DNA of 30,405 bases from UBA7960 sp964348755 (GTDB lineage: Bacteria; Bacteroidota; Bacteroidia; Bacteroidales; UBA7960). The stretch covers positions 1-30,405 of the forward strand of contig CAYGDW010000029.1 in the NCBI GenBank assembly GCA_964348755.1. The letters run 5' to 3'. Of this stretch, positions 1 through 9,157 are shown piece after piece (within the stretch, counting starts at the first letter, position 1; each line of letters opens with the position of its first letter). A model generated the notes under the pieces. That model did no database searches. It was not told the DNA's origin and saw nothing but the letters and a program-made list of their open reading frames with translations. A program made the translations under genes and the position numbers.

Positions 1-65
<65 letters not shown>

Positions 66-66
66 C

Positions 67-106
67 AAAAAAAGCGCCTGGAAGCAATAACAGGCGCTTT
101 TTTATT
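67..106 (+). terminator. Rho-independent terminator of the tRNA
   Basis: An A-rich stem ending in agcgcctg (67-80) pairs with caggcgct plus a T run (91-103) across a ten-base loop. It starts two bases after the tRNA discriminator base, so it most likely ends the tRNA transcript. The A/T flanks make it symmetric, so it could also stop leftward transcription. Confidence 0.85.
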
Positions 107-138
107 ACAAAAATTAAAGGACAACAGCTTGTTTTTAG

Positions 139-321
139 TTGAACAACCTTCCTTTATTAAAAATACTGAAGGGTCCGCAAGTCATTATTATTTTTATGGT
201 ACTTGGAAAATATGGGCACCAGGGCACCCGGTTCATAAATACACTATACGAGCAGCTTTTACACCAGATGTTACCCGAATTGCCTGTGCAGGGTTATTCC
301 ATAAAGGTATCACGTGCTTGA
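139..321 (+). CDS. Possible small ORF or gene remnant, unrecognised
   Basis: An open frame of 60 codons begins at TTG 139 directly after an in-frame TAG (136-138). An ATG at 196 would give 41 residues. The TGA at 319-321 abuts the stop of the leftward neighbour at 322. The translation has a hydrophobic patch (QVIIIFMVLG) followed by a normal-looking mixed helix and strand composition, so it could be a real microprotein or the tail of a decayed gene. No Shine-Dalgarno-like sequence or family match is visible. It may equally be non-coding spacer. Confidence 0.2.
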   Translation: MNNLPLLKILKGPQVIIIFMVLGKYGHQGTRFINTLYEQLLHQMLPELPVQGYSIKVSRA

Positions 322-1719
322 TCAAAGGTTTATTGAAGGAGCAACGTCTTCTTTTTTTGGCCGGTATCCAAAAACCCAGTTTAACCCAAGGTGAAGATTG
401 GCTGCCTGAACTGTATGTGGCTGAACCGTGCCAAAAATGTTGTTGCTTATTGCATACAACTGCAAGGGCCCCAGGTTCAGATTAAAGCCTGCACCTAAAT
501 TATGATAATTTAAGTGAATGACCGAGTAAGAAAGGGCCAGGCTAAATGCATGAATTGGTTTTACATTGTACGATAATGTAAATGTTGGGGAAAGGGTTGA
601 ATTGTAAAATTCGGTCATGCTCAGCAGGGCAATTTTATGCCGGGGGCTAAGATCGTATGCTGCCGACAGGTAAAATTTTGCTGGCAGGGTGGTGCTAAAA
701 TTTCGGTTGGTTTCCTGGATGTCGAAAATGCTCCTGATAGAGTCAAGCAGGTTTTGGTTTCCTGAATTATTACTGTCAATAAGGCTGGCAAAGTCGAGTC
801 CTTCAAACTCAAACTCGCCCATCATTGCAAAATTTTCGGTACCACTATTCCAATTTATCCTACCCATATCAATGGCGCTGAAAGCCAGTGTAAGGTTATC
901 GGTGGCTTTATAGGTAAGCCCAATGTCAATAGCGGCTCCAAGGTTTTTTGTATTTGAAAAATAATCGACCGCGTCAAATTCAAAAGTAAAATCTGAGTTG
1001 AGCGAGTCAATAGGTATAAGCGACACCGGCGAGGAAATATTGACTAGAAGGTCGGCATTTACCAGCAGGTTGTAGTTTACGGGGTCGGTTACCATTTTAA
1101 TGTTGCTTCGCTCAAACCCAATTACGGACATTCCTTGCAGGGCCTTCAGGCGAATTCCGGCGCTGAGCCTGTCGCCAAACTGGCGGGCGTAACTCATGCC
1201 AAATTCGCGGTAGTGAGCAAAATCTACACCCAGCCCTGAAAAGTTTCCTGGGCGGCCTTCCTGCCTGAAAAAATCGTTGCCATTTACTACCAGGGTCATT
1301 AAGTCTTTAGGGTAGGCAAGGCGGGTCAATACCTTTTCGGTAATATTAAAACTAAAATAGGCGCGATTGGCCCTGAAGCCAAAACTAAGAATTTCTGCCT
1401 GGGCATCCATGTCAAAAATGTTCTTGTTTTTGAGTTTGCCCAGCATATAATCCACATCCCAGTAAAAATTATCGAGGGCATCTTTTCGCAGCAAATCGCG
1501 AAAGGCAAAGCCGCTATGGCCAGCACCCAAATATACAGAAGATATGGCGGGCATGCCAATAAAAAAACGTGGCTTAGGCATTAGGGCAGGGTTGCTGTAA
1601 GAGGATTGAGGAATGCCCTGAAGCCAGTAAATAGTATTGTGTTGTTGCCCAAAACCCTTGCTGTAAAACAATATAAGTAATAGCAAGGCAAGGGCTAGCT
1701 TTAAAATAGATTTCTTCAT
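322..1719 (-). CDS. DUF5723-family outer-membrane beta-barrel-like protein
   Basis: The start is placed at ATG 1719 because the first ten residues of the longer frame (from 1749) precede a clean signal peptide, MKKSILKLALALLLLILF with cleavage likely after GFG. The mature part is rich in alternating hydrophobic/polar strands and aromatic residues (for example LSFGFRANRAYFSFNITEKV and HAFSLALSYSVIHLNY), as in Bacteroidota outer-membrane barrels. The opening IPQSSYSNPALMPKPRFFIGMP segment (NPA motif) is typical of proteins annotated DUF5723. Function is unknown; an envelope location is inferred. It lies 55 bp downstream of a lipoprotein gene on the same strand, suggesting co-transcription. Confidence 0.75.
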   Translation of the reverse strand: MKKSILKLALALLLLILFYSKGFGQQHNTIYWLQGIPQSSYSNPALMPKPRFFIGMPAISSVYLGAGHSGFAFRDLLRKDALDNFYWDVDYMLGKLKNKNIFDMDAQAEILSFGFRANRAYFSFNITEKVLTRLAYPKDLMTLVVNGNDFFRQEGRPGNFSGLGVDFAHYREFGMSYARQFGDRLSAGIRLKALQGMSVIGFERSNIKMVTDPVNYNLLVNADLLVNISSPVSLIPIDSLNSDFTFEFDAVDYFSNTKNLGAAIDIGLTYKATDNLTLAFSAIDMGRINWNSGTENFAMMGEFEFEGLDFASLIDSNNSGNQNLLDSIRSIFDIQETNRNFSTTLPAKFYLSAAYDLSPRHKIALLSMTEFYNSTLSPTFTLSYNVKPIHAFSLALSYSVIHLNYHNLGAGFNLNLGPLQLYAISNNIFGTVQPHTVQAANLHLGLNWVFGYRPKKEDVAPSINL

Positions 1720-1774
1720 TGTAGTTCGTTTTTTACCAAAAAACCGCAATTAATTGTCCAGGGCATACTAGTTT

Positions 1775-3364
1775 TTAAAACCCGATAATTTTTTTTCCCT
1801 TCAAACGCGCCCCAATTCTAACGTCAAGCTTTTGATCGCTAAAAAATTTAACGTGTGTCTGGCCAGAATTGGGGGTTTTGAGCCTTGCAGTTATTATCAG
1901 GTTTTCACTATTTAAAAAGGCCAGGGTTTGTTGCTGGTTTAGCATTACATTGGTAATCTTGCTCCGGGGGGCTGTTACATTGCCTTGGGCATCTACCTGG
2001 GCTGCGTCCATCAGGTTAAAATCGGCAACATTATCCCAAAGTTTCGATTGTACAACCATATTCATATCGGCAAATTCGACCTGCAGGTTCAGTGCAACCG
2101 CAAAATGGTTAACCAGTTCAATGCGCAGCTCTATCCATTCTATCTCGGTTATCGAATCATTTTTACCAATGTTCATTGTTTCTTTCAGGATGAAATCATT
2201 GGCGCTACCCCAAAGTGGCAGTTCGAGTTCAACCTCAAGTTCTAACCGGCTGTTATCAGCCACAAACGATTTAGAGCTTCCGCCCTGATTTAGGGTAGTG
2301 GTAAAACTTGAATGAAGGTTTACTGGCGAAATAGCTGCTGCCAGGTGCACATTTGAGTTCTGCCTGGTTAAAACCAGACTTGTGGTGGTATGCTGGCCAA
2401 ACTGATTAATGGCTGGGGCAGAAATTGCCCAGGGCGAAGGAAACCCGGTTAAAGATACCTGGTTGGTAGCATTGCTGAATCTCAGGGTGTTGGCTGTTAA
2501 CAGCACAGGAATTCCGAATGAGTTAATAGCAATAAAACGTACCCTGGGGTCTTCAAAAGAGATGTTTCCGCCAAAGCTGCTACTAAAAATGCCAAGGTCG
2601 GTGTCCATTCCGCCCAGAAAAAGCGTCCGCTGAGCAAGGACGCCAAACATTTTTTTAAGGCTCAAGCCGCTAAAATTATGATTAATATTGAAGGTATAAG
2701 GTGCATTGGTGGGGGTTCCGGCGCCGCTGAATGTTACTATAAAGCGTACATCAAATAGATTATGCGTGGAGCCTGATGAATAAAATGGAATGGTAAACCC
2801 CTGCAGGCTAGCCCTGGCGTTTCCGTTGGCAGGCACCTGCATGGTAAACCCCTGTCCCTGGCTGTTGTATGAGCCTGGGATGCTCAGGGTAACCATTGCC
2901 TGGTAACCATTGGCTGCAAGGTTAGGAACTGATATGGCAACAAAAAAATCACCGGTAAGAAAAGTCAGCGAGTCCAAGCGGTCGTTGTTTCCGGTAATAA
3001 ATGAAAAGGTACGGGTAATTGGTGCAGTAGGGTTTTGGCCTATAGGCGAAGCAGTAAAGTTGGCCGGATGCTGCTGGTTGGGTAGTGGAAAAAGCATTTG
3101 ACCGGTGGCCGAAAACAGGGAGTTTTTATAAACCAAACTCAGCAGTTTGTCATTCCCGGTGCGAATAAGCCCCTCTTTTGAGTCGGGAACCAGTTCGGCC
3201 AGTCCGAGAGAAGCATTGGCCAGGGGTACTGCAAACACAGGGCCGTAATGAAAGTCGGGCAGTTTTTCGATTTCGAGGTAGCTGTAATCGCACGAGGCAA
3301 AAATTACAAGCAAGAATCCTGCAAAAAACGACACATAGTGCGGTTTTTTATTGGTTCTTTTCAT
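1775..3364 (-). CDS. Lipoprotein of unknown function (529 aa)
   Basis: Residues 1-25 form a lipoprotein signal: basic start MKRTNKKPH, hydrophobic core FFAGFLLVIFA and a lipobox ending at Cys25 (FASC). The mature protein is predicted to be membrane-anchored in the envelope. The rest is beta-rich, with many short Thr/Ser/Asn-rich strands and no catalytic motif that I recognise. It does not carry a clear acidic surface-export signal right after Cys25 (sequence DYSYLEIE), so the inner leaflet of the outer membrane is as likely as the cell surface. Its position just upstream of the DUF5723 gene suggests the two may work together, which is inference from linkage only. Confidence 0.7.
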   Translation of the reverse strand: MKRTNKKPHYVSFFAGFLLVIFASCDYSYLEIEKLPDFHYGPVFAVPLANASLGLAELVPDSKEGLIRTGNDKLLSLVYKNSLFSATGQMLFPLPNQQHPANFTASPIGQNPTAPITRTFSFITGNNDRLDSLTFLTGDFFVAISVPNLAANGYQAMVTLSIPGSYNSQGQGFTMQVPANGNARASLQGFTIPFYSSGSTHNLFDVRFIVTFSGAGTPTNAPYTFNINHNFSGLSLKKMFGVLAQRTLFLGGMDTDLGIFSSSFGGNISFEDPRVRFIAINSFGIPVLLTANTLRFSNATNQVSLTGFPSPWAISAPAINQFGQHTTTSLVLTRQNSNVHLAAAISPVNLHSSFTTTLNQGGSSKSFVADNSRLELEVELELPLWGSANDFILKETMNIGKNDSITEIEWIELRIELVNHFAVALNLQVEFADMNMVVQSKLWDNVADFNLMDAAQVDAQGNVTAPRSKITNVMLNQQQTLAFLNSENLIITARLKTPNSGQTHVKFFSDQKLDVRIGARLKGKKIIGF

Positions 3365-3500
3365 GGCGAGAAATTTTGAAACGGTAAAAAATCAGTTTTT
3401 GAGAAGAAAAGCCAGGAGATACTTAAAATGTTAAAATTAAACAAATATTATTGTAAAAACTTAAGTGATTTACTGCAATTTTATTAAAAAGCTGTAGGCA

Positions 3501-6218
3501 TTAAAACCCACTGATCAGAAAGGCTCGAATGAAATTATCTTCAGCGCATATAGCGGCCCAGGCCTGGTCTTGATGCAAAGATTCCAGGATAAACATTTGA
3601 TCTGCGCCCAATGGGAATGGCGCCAAAAGTTGCCCTTGTGTGTCTATCAGATACACAAGGTCGGGGCTATGGGTTAAAAGCCCTGCAAAGTGTTTGTTGG
3701 CGACCCTTATTTCTGTGGCCGTAAGTATCAGAGGTCCAGGCATGGCTTTACTAAATAATTCTTTTCCGAACCTGTCAAATGCACTTATGGTTCGGTTGCC
3801 AATCAATACGTAGATATTTTGGAGCAGGTTTGGGTCCTGAATAAAGACCAGCCCCTGGCTTGTTGTTGCCGTATCGGGTTTGAAAGAGTGCACTGCGCCC
3901 TGAGGGATTATTTCCAGAATTTCGCCCTGCTGGCCCAACGCAATAAAAAAGCTTTCGGATTTACTATCAAAAGCAAACAATGGGTTTTTGCCCGAGAGCC
4001 TTATTTTCGGGTCAATTTCAAATATTGTCCGTCCCCTTCGGTCGAAAAAATATGGTTTGCCTTCGGTATCAGTAACTACTAAATAATCGCGGTTTCCGAG
4101 CCTGAAATGCTGCAGCGGCCTCGATGCAGGGTTTTCGAGGCGGGGCGTTTGCCAACCGCTTACCAGGGCACCATCAATCAAGAGGTTATATATTCGGCGA
4201 TTTTCGCCTGCAAAAAATATCCGGTAGTTTTTGTTGCCCTCATAGTCGGTAAGGGTTATTCCCTGCTGGGCTGGCGAAGGCAGCCTTACGGGGTAACCTT
4301 TTACAGGGTTACCATTGCGGTCAACCAAATGCAGATGACTCAGGGTGCTGAACAAGTATTGATAGCGTCCGTTGCGCAAGCGGTCAACCTGGTAAATGGG
4401 TGAAATTATTGCATAGCCGATTTGTTTTTTCCAGAGCATTTTTCCGAAGCGGTCAATCAGGTAAAGGTTGTTGTTCTTGTCCTGAACGATAATTTCGCGC
4501 GTGCGCTCGTTGTGATTGAAAACGCTGACCGGTGCTATAGCCGCAGCAGTATCGAGGCTAACCTGCCACATAGGTTTATGAAATGCTGCCAACTTTGACC
4601 CTTGCCGGTGTATTGTAATGTTTGAAAACATTAGACCCGGCAGGTGAGCTACAAATTGGGCAGTGAGCCGGTCTGGCAGGTTTACACCCTGATTAGGCTG
4701 TGAATAAATCTGCAAAACCGGCTGGGTAAGGTTACCCTGAATCATGGCCATCAGGTAAGGCATGTTTAGCATATAAAACAGGTTTGATGCCGGTTGCTGA
4801 AAAATAAAATCATCCTCCAGGCCGGGCTCAAAGGCAATTACCTGCCCGTAATGATGGTGCAACAAAACCCTGGACACAATCTGTGGGTTTTTTGCTGCCA
4901 CCAGCACCGAGTCAATAAAAGCAAAATAAGACATTGGATAAGGAATGAGGCCTTTTGTCGCCTGGGTCAACCAGTTTTCGGCGCTAAAATGCCAAATAAT
5001 TTTTTCAAAAACAGTGTCAACAGCATTCAGCAAGCTCCCCTCGGGATCATTTGATTGGGATGACTTCATTTTTTCGAATAAGCCAGGGCTATCGGTAATA
5101 TGTACTAAAACCACAACCGATTCCTGTGGTTTTTGCCTGGGGTTGTAAAGCAAAATTTCGGCAATGGCACTCCCCAAATGCGCCCTGAGTTCTTTTTGCG
5201 CAAAGGAGCTATCGGAAAAGTGAGTCTGGTCCGTTTTCAAAAATGCATTCAAAGCCTCATCAAAATCATGGGTAGGGTTAAGGTTTAGCATAGCGAAAGC
5301 GGCAGATGCCGAAGGCACAAAATGGAGCAGGAAGGGTTCGGAGGGTGGCTGTTCGCTCAAAAGGCCTGTAAAATCAGTGCGGGGGTCTGCTGTTAGTGCC
5401 AGGCCGGTCAGCCTTAGCTCCTGGTCAGGAAAATCAAAGTCCCAAGCCATCCAATCGGAAAACGCCTGGCATGGAAATAGGGCAGGCGCTTTTTGGGTGG
5501 TCAGCAGTTTATAAACTTCGCAAAGTTTGGCCCCGTCGAGGTATATCATATTGGTAATGCGATCTTTCCCGTACCGTACCTTGCTCAGACCTTGGCTGGT
5601 TGCGAGCGAGCTGCCTGCATGGTGCTGAGTTATTGCATGCTCAATAAGGCGCTGACTCTGCCCAATTAAAACCGACCCCATAAAAAAGGCTAACCAGTAA
5701 TGCTTTTCGGATTGTGCCGTGGAAAAGCGGTAAATGGACACGCCCATAAACTGGTTTTCCAGGTAGCCATGTTTTTCCTTTAGCTGCCTTGTTAAGAATT
5801 GTTGAAATTGCCCTGTTTTTACCCCCTGGCCGTGCCGAAACTGAACCAATGCCGGCGATTGCCCTTTTGTTGCCAGATGCAATGATACTAACACCCTCGA
5901 TCCTTCAAAAGCTTTTGCTACTCTGGTATCGGCCAAAAAAACTGAATCAATCTCGCCAAGGGTCTTTCTGATCCATTTAACCTCATCAATATCAGCAAGT
6001 TCGCTCCAAAAAAGGGAGTCGTTTCCAAGAAATGATTTGATTTCAGATGTTTGCCTTAGGTCGAGCACCAGCCAGGCATCAGAAGGTATAAGGGTAAAAG
6101 GCTCGAGACGGGCAGCCTCATCTATTTGTTTAAACTGCTGCAAAAGCAACCACAAGCCTGCAACTACCACAACCACCGAAATTAAAACCGCCCACCCCGC
6201 AAATCCAAATTTCTTCAT
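3501..6218 (-). CDS. Membrane-anchored protein with DUF3352-like region and C-terminal propeller-like repeats
   Basis: A single N-terminal transmembrane segment (about residues 9-26, AVLISVVVVVAGLWLLL) is followed by a large extracytoplasmic part, so the protein is probably anchored in the inner membrane facing the periplasm. Residues about 40-540 have the alternating PSDAWLVLDLR-type beginning and alpha/beta pattern of DUF3352-like proteins. From about residue 551 there are repeated units of the type NNLYLIDRFGKMLW, LHLVDRNGNPVKGYP, PYFFDRRGRTIFEID and ISAFDRFGKELF, which resemble WD/PQQ-like beta-propeller blades. No enzymatic residues are recognised. The gene begins 20 bp after the protease gene on the same strand and is likely co-transcribed with it. 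Confidence 0.6.
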   Translation of the reverse strand: MKKFGFAGWAVLISVVVVVAGLWLLLQQFKQIDEAARLEPFTLIPSDAWLVLDLRQTSEIKSFLGNDSLFWSELADIDEVKWIRKTLGEIDSVFLADTRVAKAFEGSRVLVSLHLATKGQSPALVQFRHGQGVKTGQFQQFLTRQLKEKHGYLENQFMGVSIYRFSTAQSEKHYWLAFFMGSVLIGQSQRLIEHAITQHHAGSSLATSQGLSKVRYGKDRITNMIYLDGAKLCEVYKLLTTQKAPALFPCQAFSDWMAWDFDFPDQELRLTGLALTADPRTDFTGLLSEQPPSEPFLLHFVPSASAAFAMLNLNPTHDFDEALNAFLKTDQTHFSDSSFAQKELRAHLGSAIAEILLYNPRQKPQESVVVLVHITDSPGLFEKMKSSQSNDPEGSLLNAVDTVFEKIIWHFSAENWLTQATKGLIPYPMSYFAFIDSVLVAAKNPQIVSRVLLHHHYGQVIAFEPGLEDDFIFQQPASNLFYMLNMPYLMAMIQGNLTQPVLQIYSQPNQGVNLPDRLTAQFVAHLPGLMFSNITIHRQGSKLAAFHKPMWQVSLDTAAAIAPVSVFNHNERTREIIVQDKNNNLYLIDRFGKMLWKKQIGYAIISPIYQVDRLRNGRYQYLFSTLSHLHLVDRNGNPVKGYPVRLPSPAQQGITLTDYEGNKNYRIFFAGENRRIYNLLIDGALVSGWQTPRLENPASRPLQHFRLGNRDYLVVTDTEGKPYFFDRRGRTIFEIDPKIRLSGKNPLFAFDSKSESFFIALGQQGEILEIIPQGAVHSFKPDTATTSQGLVFIQDPNLLQNIYVLIGNRTISAFDRFGKELFSKAMPGPLILTATEIRVANKHFAGLLTHSPDLVYLIDTQGQLLAPFPLGADQMFILESLHQDQAWAAICAEDNFIRAFLISGF

Positions 6219-6238
6219 TGTTTTAATATGCTGAGGTG

Positions 6239-9088
6239 TTATTCAATTCGCACAACTTTTATTGTTTCGGCATTAAATTCACTTTCGAGCCTCATGATAT
6301 AATTTCCGGGCAAAAGGTTGGGCACATTCAGGGTAAGGTTTTTTAACACACCTTTTTCTGCCATAAATTGCCTGCTGTATACCTGGCGGCCGCTCATATC
6401 GGTAAGATAAATGTGGTAAATGCCAGTGCTATTGGGTATTAGTTCTGCAAAAAGTGTTTTAGCGAATGGATTTGGGAACACCCTTGAGAATTGCGATACC
6501 TGGTGGGTTTTTGGCGGGCCGGGGGTGCCAACAGGGTCAAGGTTGTGGTACTTGTTAAAAGCAGCCAAAGCACTTTTTCTGAGCCCAATAATTTTGTCAT
6601 CGGCCAAAATGGCAAAGGCTACTGTGAGGGTATCGCCTGCAGATATAGAATGAGGACCGCTGCTTACCAGGGTAGAAATGTCGTTGTTTGCATCGGGAAT
6701 GCCGGCATCGATTCTGTTGGTTTGCAGGGCATTATATTTTTCAAAGTTGGTAAATCCGTCGCTTATGTTTATGCTTTCGGCGGCTCCATTGTTGTCGAAG
6801 GCATAATGTGTTATTTCTCCCGGAGTTAGCAGGCTTATTCCCGTGTAATGTCCTCCATCGGCCGAAAAGGCATAACCCATACGGTTTGGAGCAATGAATG
6901 ATGCCCGGTGGTTTTTGGGCTCTGGGATAATCCAGTTGGCAAAAAAACCGGCATAAAGGCCAGAAAGCGTTCGCGGGTTAGTATTTATTAGGCGGTATTC
7001 AAGAATAATAAACTTATCGTTGGGGGCGGCAGTCCACAACATGGCCCTGTAATCGGTTTTAATTCCTATTGCGCTGAGGTTGGCATTGGCATCGGTAAAA
7101 CTACCGGCTACCTCAGCATCGGCCAGTTGGGGCTGGGCTATCAGGGTAGCGGTTTGCACCGGCACAAAATACTGGTTTATTGAGTTTTGTTCAGCCCCGT
7201 ATAGATTGTCAACTACGCGGTTGGTAGAAATACCTGCCATGAAGCCGGCCATTCTTACCATATTTCGTCCCTGGCCTAAAATCAGGCCAAGCCCCTGGCT
7301 ATAGTCAGGATAGTTAAAGCCAATATTGCCCCTTGAGTTTATGGTTGTTGACATCTGGTTTACCCTGAGGTTAATAAAATCAGCATTGAACAACAAGCCA
7401 AACACTTCCCTTCCGGCATATTGGCCTAAGTGATTGAAAAATTCGAGCATGAAAAATACAACCCGATTTGGAGGTATATTTTCCTGCAGTGTGATTACAA
7501 AAGGGTTTTGCTGATTTGTTACAATCTGGCCGGTTTGCATAGGGCCTAAATTTATTTGGGAGGTGGCCACGGTTGCCTCTGTTGTAAGCGGTGTAAGTCT
7601 GGCAACAATATTTTCAGAAGGTCCAAGCAGGTTTTCAAAACGCGAGGAAAGCTCCACGGTTTGCCCACCTTTGAATTGCCCGAAGCTATCGTAATTCATA
7701 ATGTGTTCTTTCAGAGCAACGTATGAGTGGTTTGTTTCAGTAAGTGCCCTTAAAAGGTTAAGTCTTCCGGTTCCCAGGAAGCCCGCATATTGGGCATTGC
7801 CGGACAAGTTATCAATGTTATCGGCGGTAACTTTTAGTTGGGCTGCAATTTGTCTGGCGCTGTAAGCGGGGAAATAATTCCTTAGGATGGCTGCTGCACC
7901 CGAAACTACTGAGGCAGCCATTGACGTTCCGCTCGATAATAGGTAGGTGGAGTCTACAAAAGTGGAAAGAATGATTGCACCCGGAGCAGAAATATCAACA
8001 AAATGATTGTAGGTTGACCAGCTCAACTTAATATCGCTGCTGGTGGTTGCAGCCACGCTCAAAGCCCTTTGGTAGGTGGCCGGGAAATAGGGAACCATGT
8101 TATTGTCGTTACCTGCTGCGGCTACCACGAGGGCATCTCGGTTAAAGGTGGCATAGTCCACGATATCGCGCCCAAAACGGCCTGCCCCTGAAGGGCTTCC
8201 CCAGGAGCAGTTAATTACTTTTGCCCCTCGGTCGGCTGCATACACAATTCCTTCGTAAGCCATTGTCAGTATGCCATTTTCGTCGTCAACCTTCACGGTC
8301 ATGTATCGTGAGCGAAAGCCAACTCCGGCTATTCCAATGTCGTTATCGGTCGTGGCCGCGGCAATACCGGCCACATGCACGCCATGTCCGCTCTGGTAAA
8401 ATTGAGGATCGTGGTTGTTTTGGCCAAGATCCCATCCATAAAAGTTATCGATAAAGCCATCGTTGTCGTTGTCGAGTCCGTCAATCGGGTCATTGTAATT
8501 GTATGCAATGTTGTTGATCAAGTCGGGATGAAAACGATCGTTGCCCGTATCAACAATGGCAATAACCACCGAAGAGTCGCCCCTGGTTATGTCCCAGGCT
8601 TCAAAGGCTTTGATTCGCGATAGATGATATTGCGAGCCAATCATAGGGTCGTTTGGAACATATAGCAGCTTGGGCAAATAGCGAGGCTCGGCATACTCTA
8701 CCATGCCGGTGGCATACAGCGCATTTATTACATTCTGAAGGGTTTCAGTGCCATCAAAATCAAACTGGTAAATAAGCGACAGGTCAACAAGTGGCTCGCC
8801 ACGAGGGTTGAATTTTTCGATGGGGGGCTTATGGTTAGGAAAAATCCTGCGAAGGTTCGATGCCTTGTGCCTTGTAAAAAACGATTCGAAAACGGAATTT
8901 TCTATGTGGTTTGTTTTGGCATAACCAGCAAATTCGGGCTTAATCCTGAATATAACCTGCCCCTGAACATATTCCTCAGAAAAAACCTGCGCCGAAGTAA
9001 AAATGGGGAAATGCGTCTGGGCTGGTACAACGAAACAAAACCCCGCAATTATCAATGCGAAAATAAAAAGGCGGCGACTTTCCTTCAT
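6239..9088 (-). CDS. Secreted S8 (subtilisin-like) serine protease with T9SS sorting domain
   Basis: Residues 1-24 look like a Sec signal peptide. The catalytic triad is intact: Asp180 in IAIVDTGND, His235 in SGHGVHVAG and Ser389 in SSGTSMAASV, with oxyanion Asn327 in AAAGNDNN. The usual HGTHVAG is HGVHVAG here. A propeptide-like region (about 40-145) precedes the catalytic domain. The last 80 or so residues contain the Por-type C-terminal sorting signature (FPNPFAKTL, then YLTDMSGRQVY and a final LPGNYIMRLES...KVVRIE), which directs export by the type IX secretion system and surface attachment or release. Residues about 450-850 are a long beta-rich region of unknown role. The 949-aa length is normal for such modular enzymes. 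Confidence 0.92.
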   Translation of the reverse strand: MKESRRLFIFALIIAGFCFVVPAQTHFPIFTSAQVFSEEYVQGQVIFRIKPEFAGYAKTNHIENSVFESFFTRHKASNLRRIFPNHKPPIEKFNPRGEPLVDLSLIYQFDFDGTETLQNVINALYATGMVEYAEPRYLPKLLYVPNDPMIGSQYHLSRIKAFEAWDITRGDSSVVIAIVDTGNDRFHPDLINNIAYNYNDPIDGLDNDNDGFIDNFYGWDLGQNNHDPQFYQSGHGVHVAGIAAATTDNDIGIAGVGFRSRYMTVKVDDENGILTMAYEGIVYAADRGAKVINCSWGSPSGAGRFGRDIVDYATFNRDALVVAAAGNDNNMVPYFPATYQRALSVAATTSSDIKLSWSTYNHFVDISAPGAIILSTFVDSTYLLSSGTSMAASVVSGAAAILRNYFPAYSARQIAAQLKVTADNIDNLSGNAQYAGFLGTGRLNLLRALTETNHSYVALKEHIMNYDSFGQFKGGQTVELSSRFENLLGPSENIVARLTPLTTEATVATSQINLGPMQTGQIVTNQQNPFVITLQENIPPNRVVFFMLEFFNHLGQYAGREVFGLLFNADFINLRVNQMSTTINSRGNIGFNYPDYSQGLGLILGQGRNMVRMAGFMAGISTNRVVDNLYGAEQNSINQYFVPVQTATLIAQPQLADAEVAGSFTDANANLSAIGIKTDYRAMLWTAAPNDKFIILEYRLINTNPRTLSGLYAGFFANWIIPEPKNHRASFIAPNRMGYAFSADGGHYTGISLLTPGEITHYAFDNNGAAESINISDGFTNFEKYNALQTNRIDAGIPDANNDISTLVSSGPHSISAGDTLTVAFAILADDKIIGLRKSALAAFNKYHNLDPVGTPGPPKTHQVSQFSRVFPNPFAKTLFAELIPNSTGIYHIYLTDMSGRQVYSRQFMAEKGVLKNLTLNVPNLLPGNYIMRLESEFNAETIKVVRIE

Positions 9089-9157
9089 CTGTAATGATTG
9101 ACTATGAGTAATATTTGCTTGCCTGCGGCCAGCAAAAAAAAATAATGGTGAAGTTAA

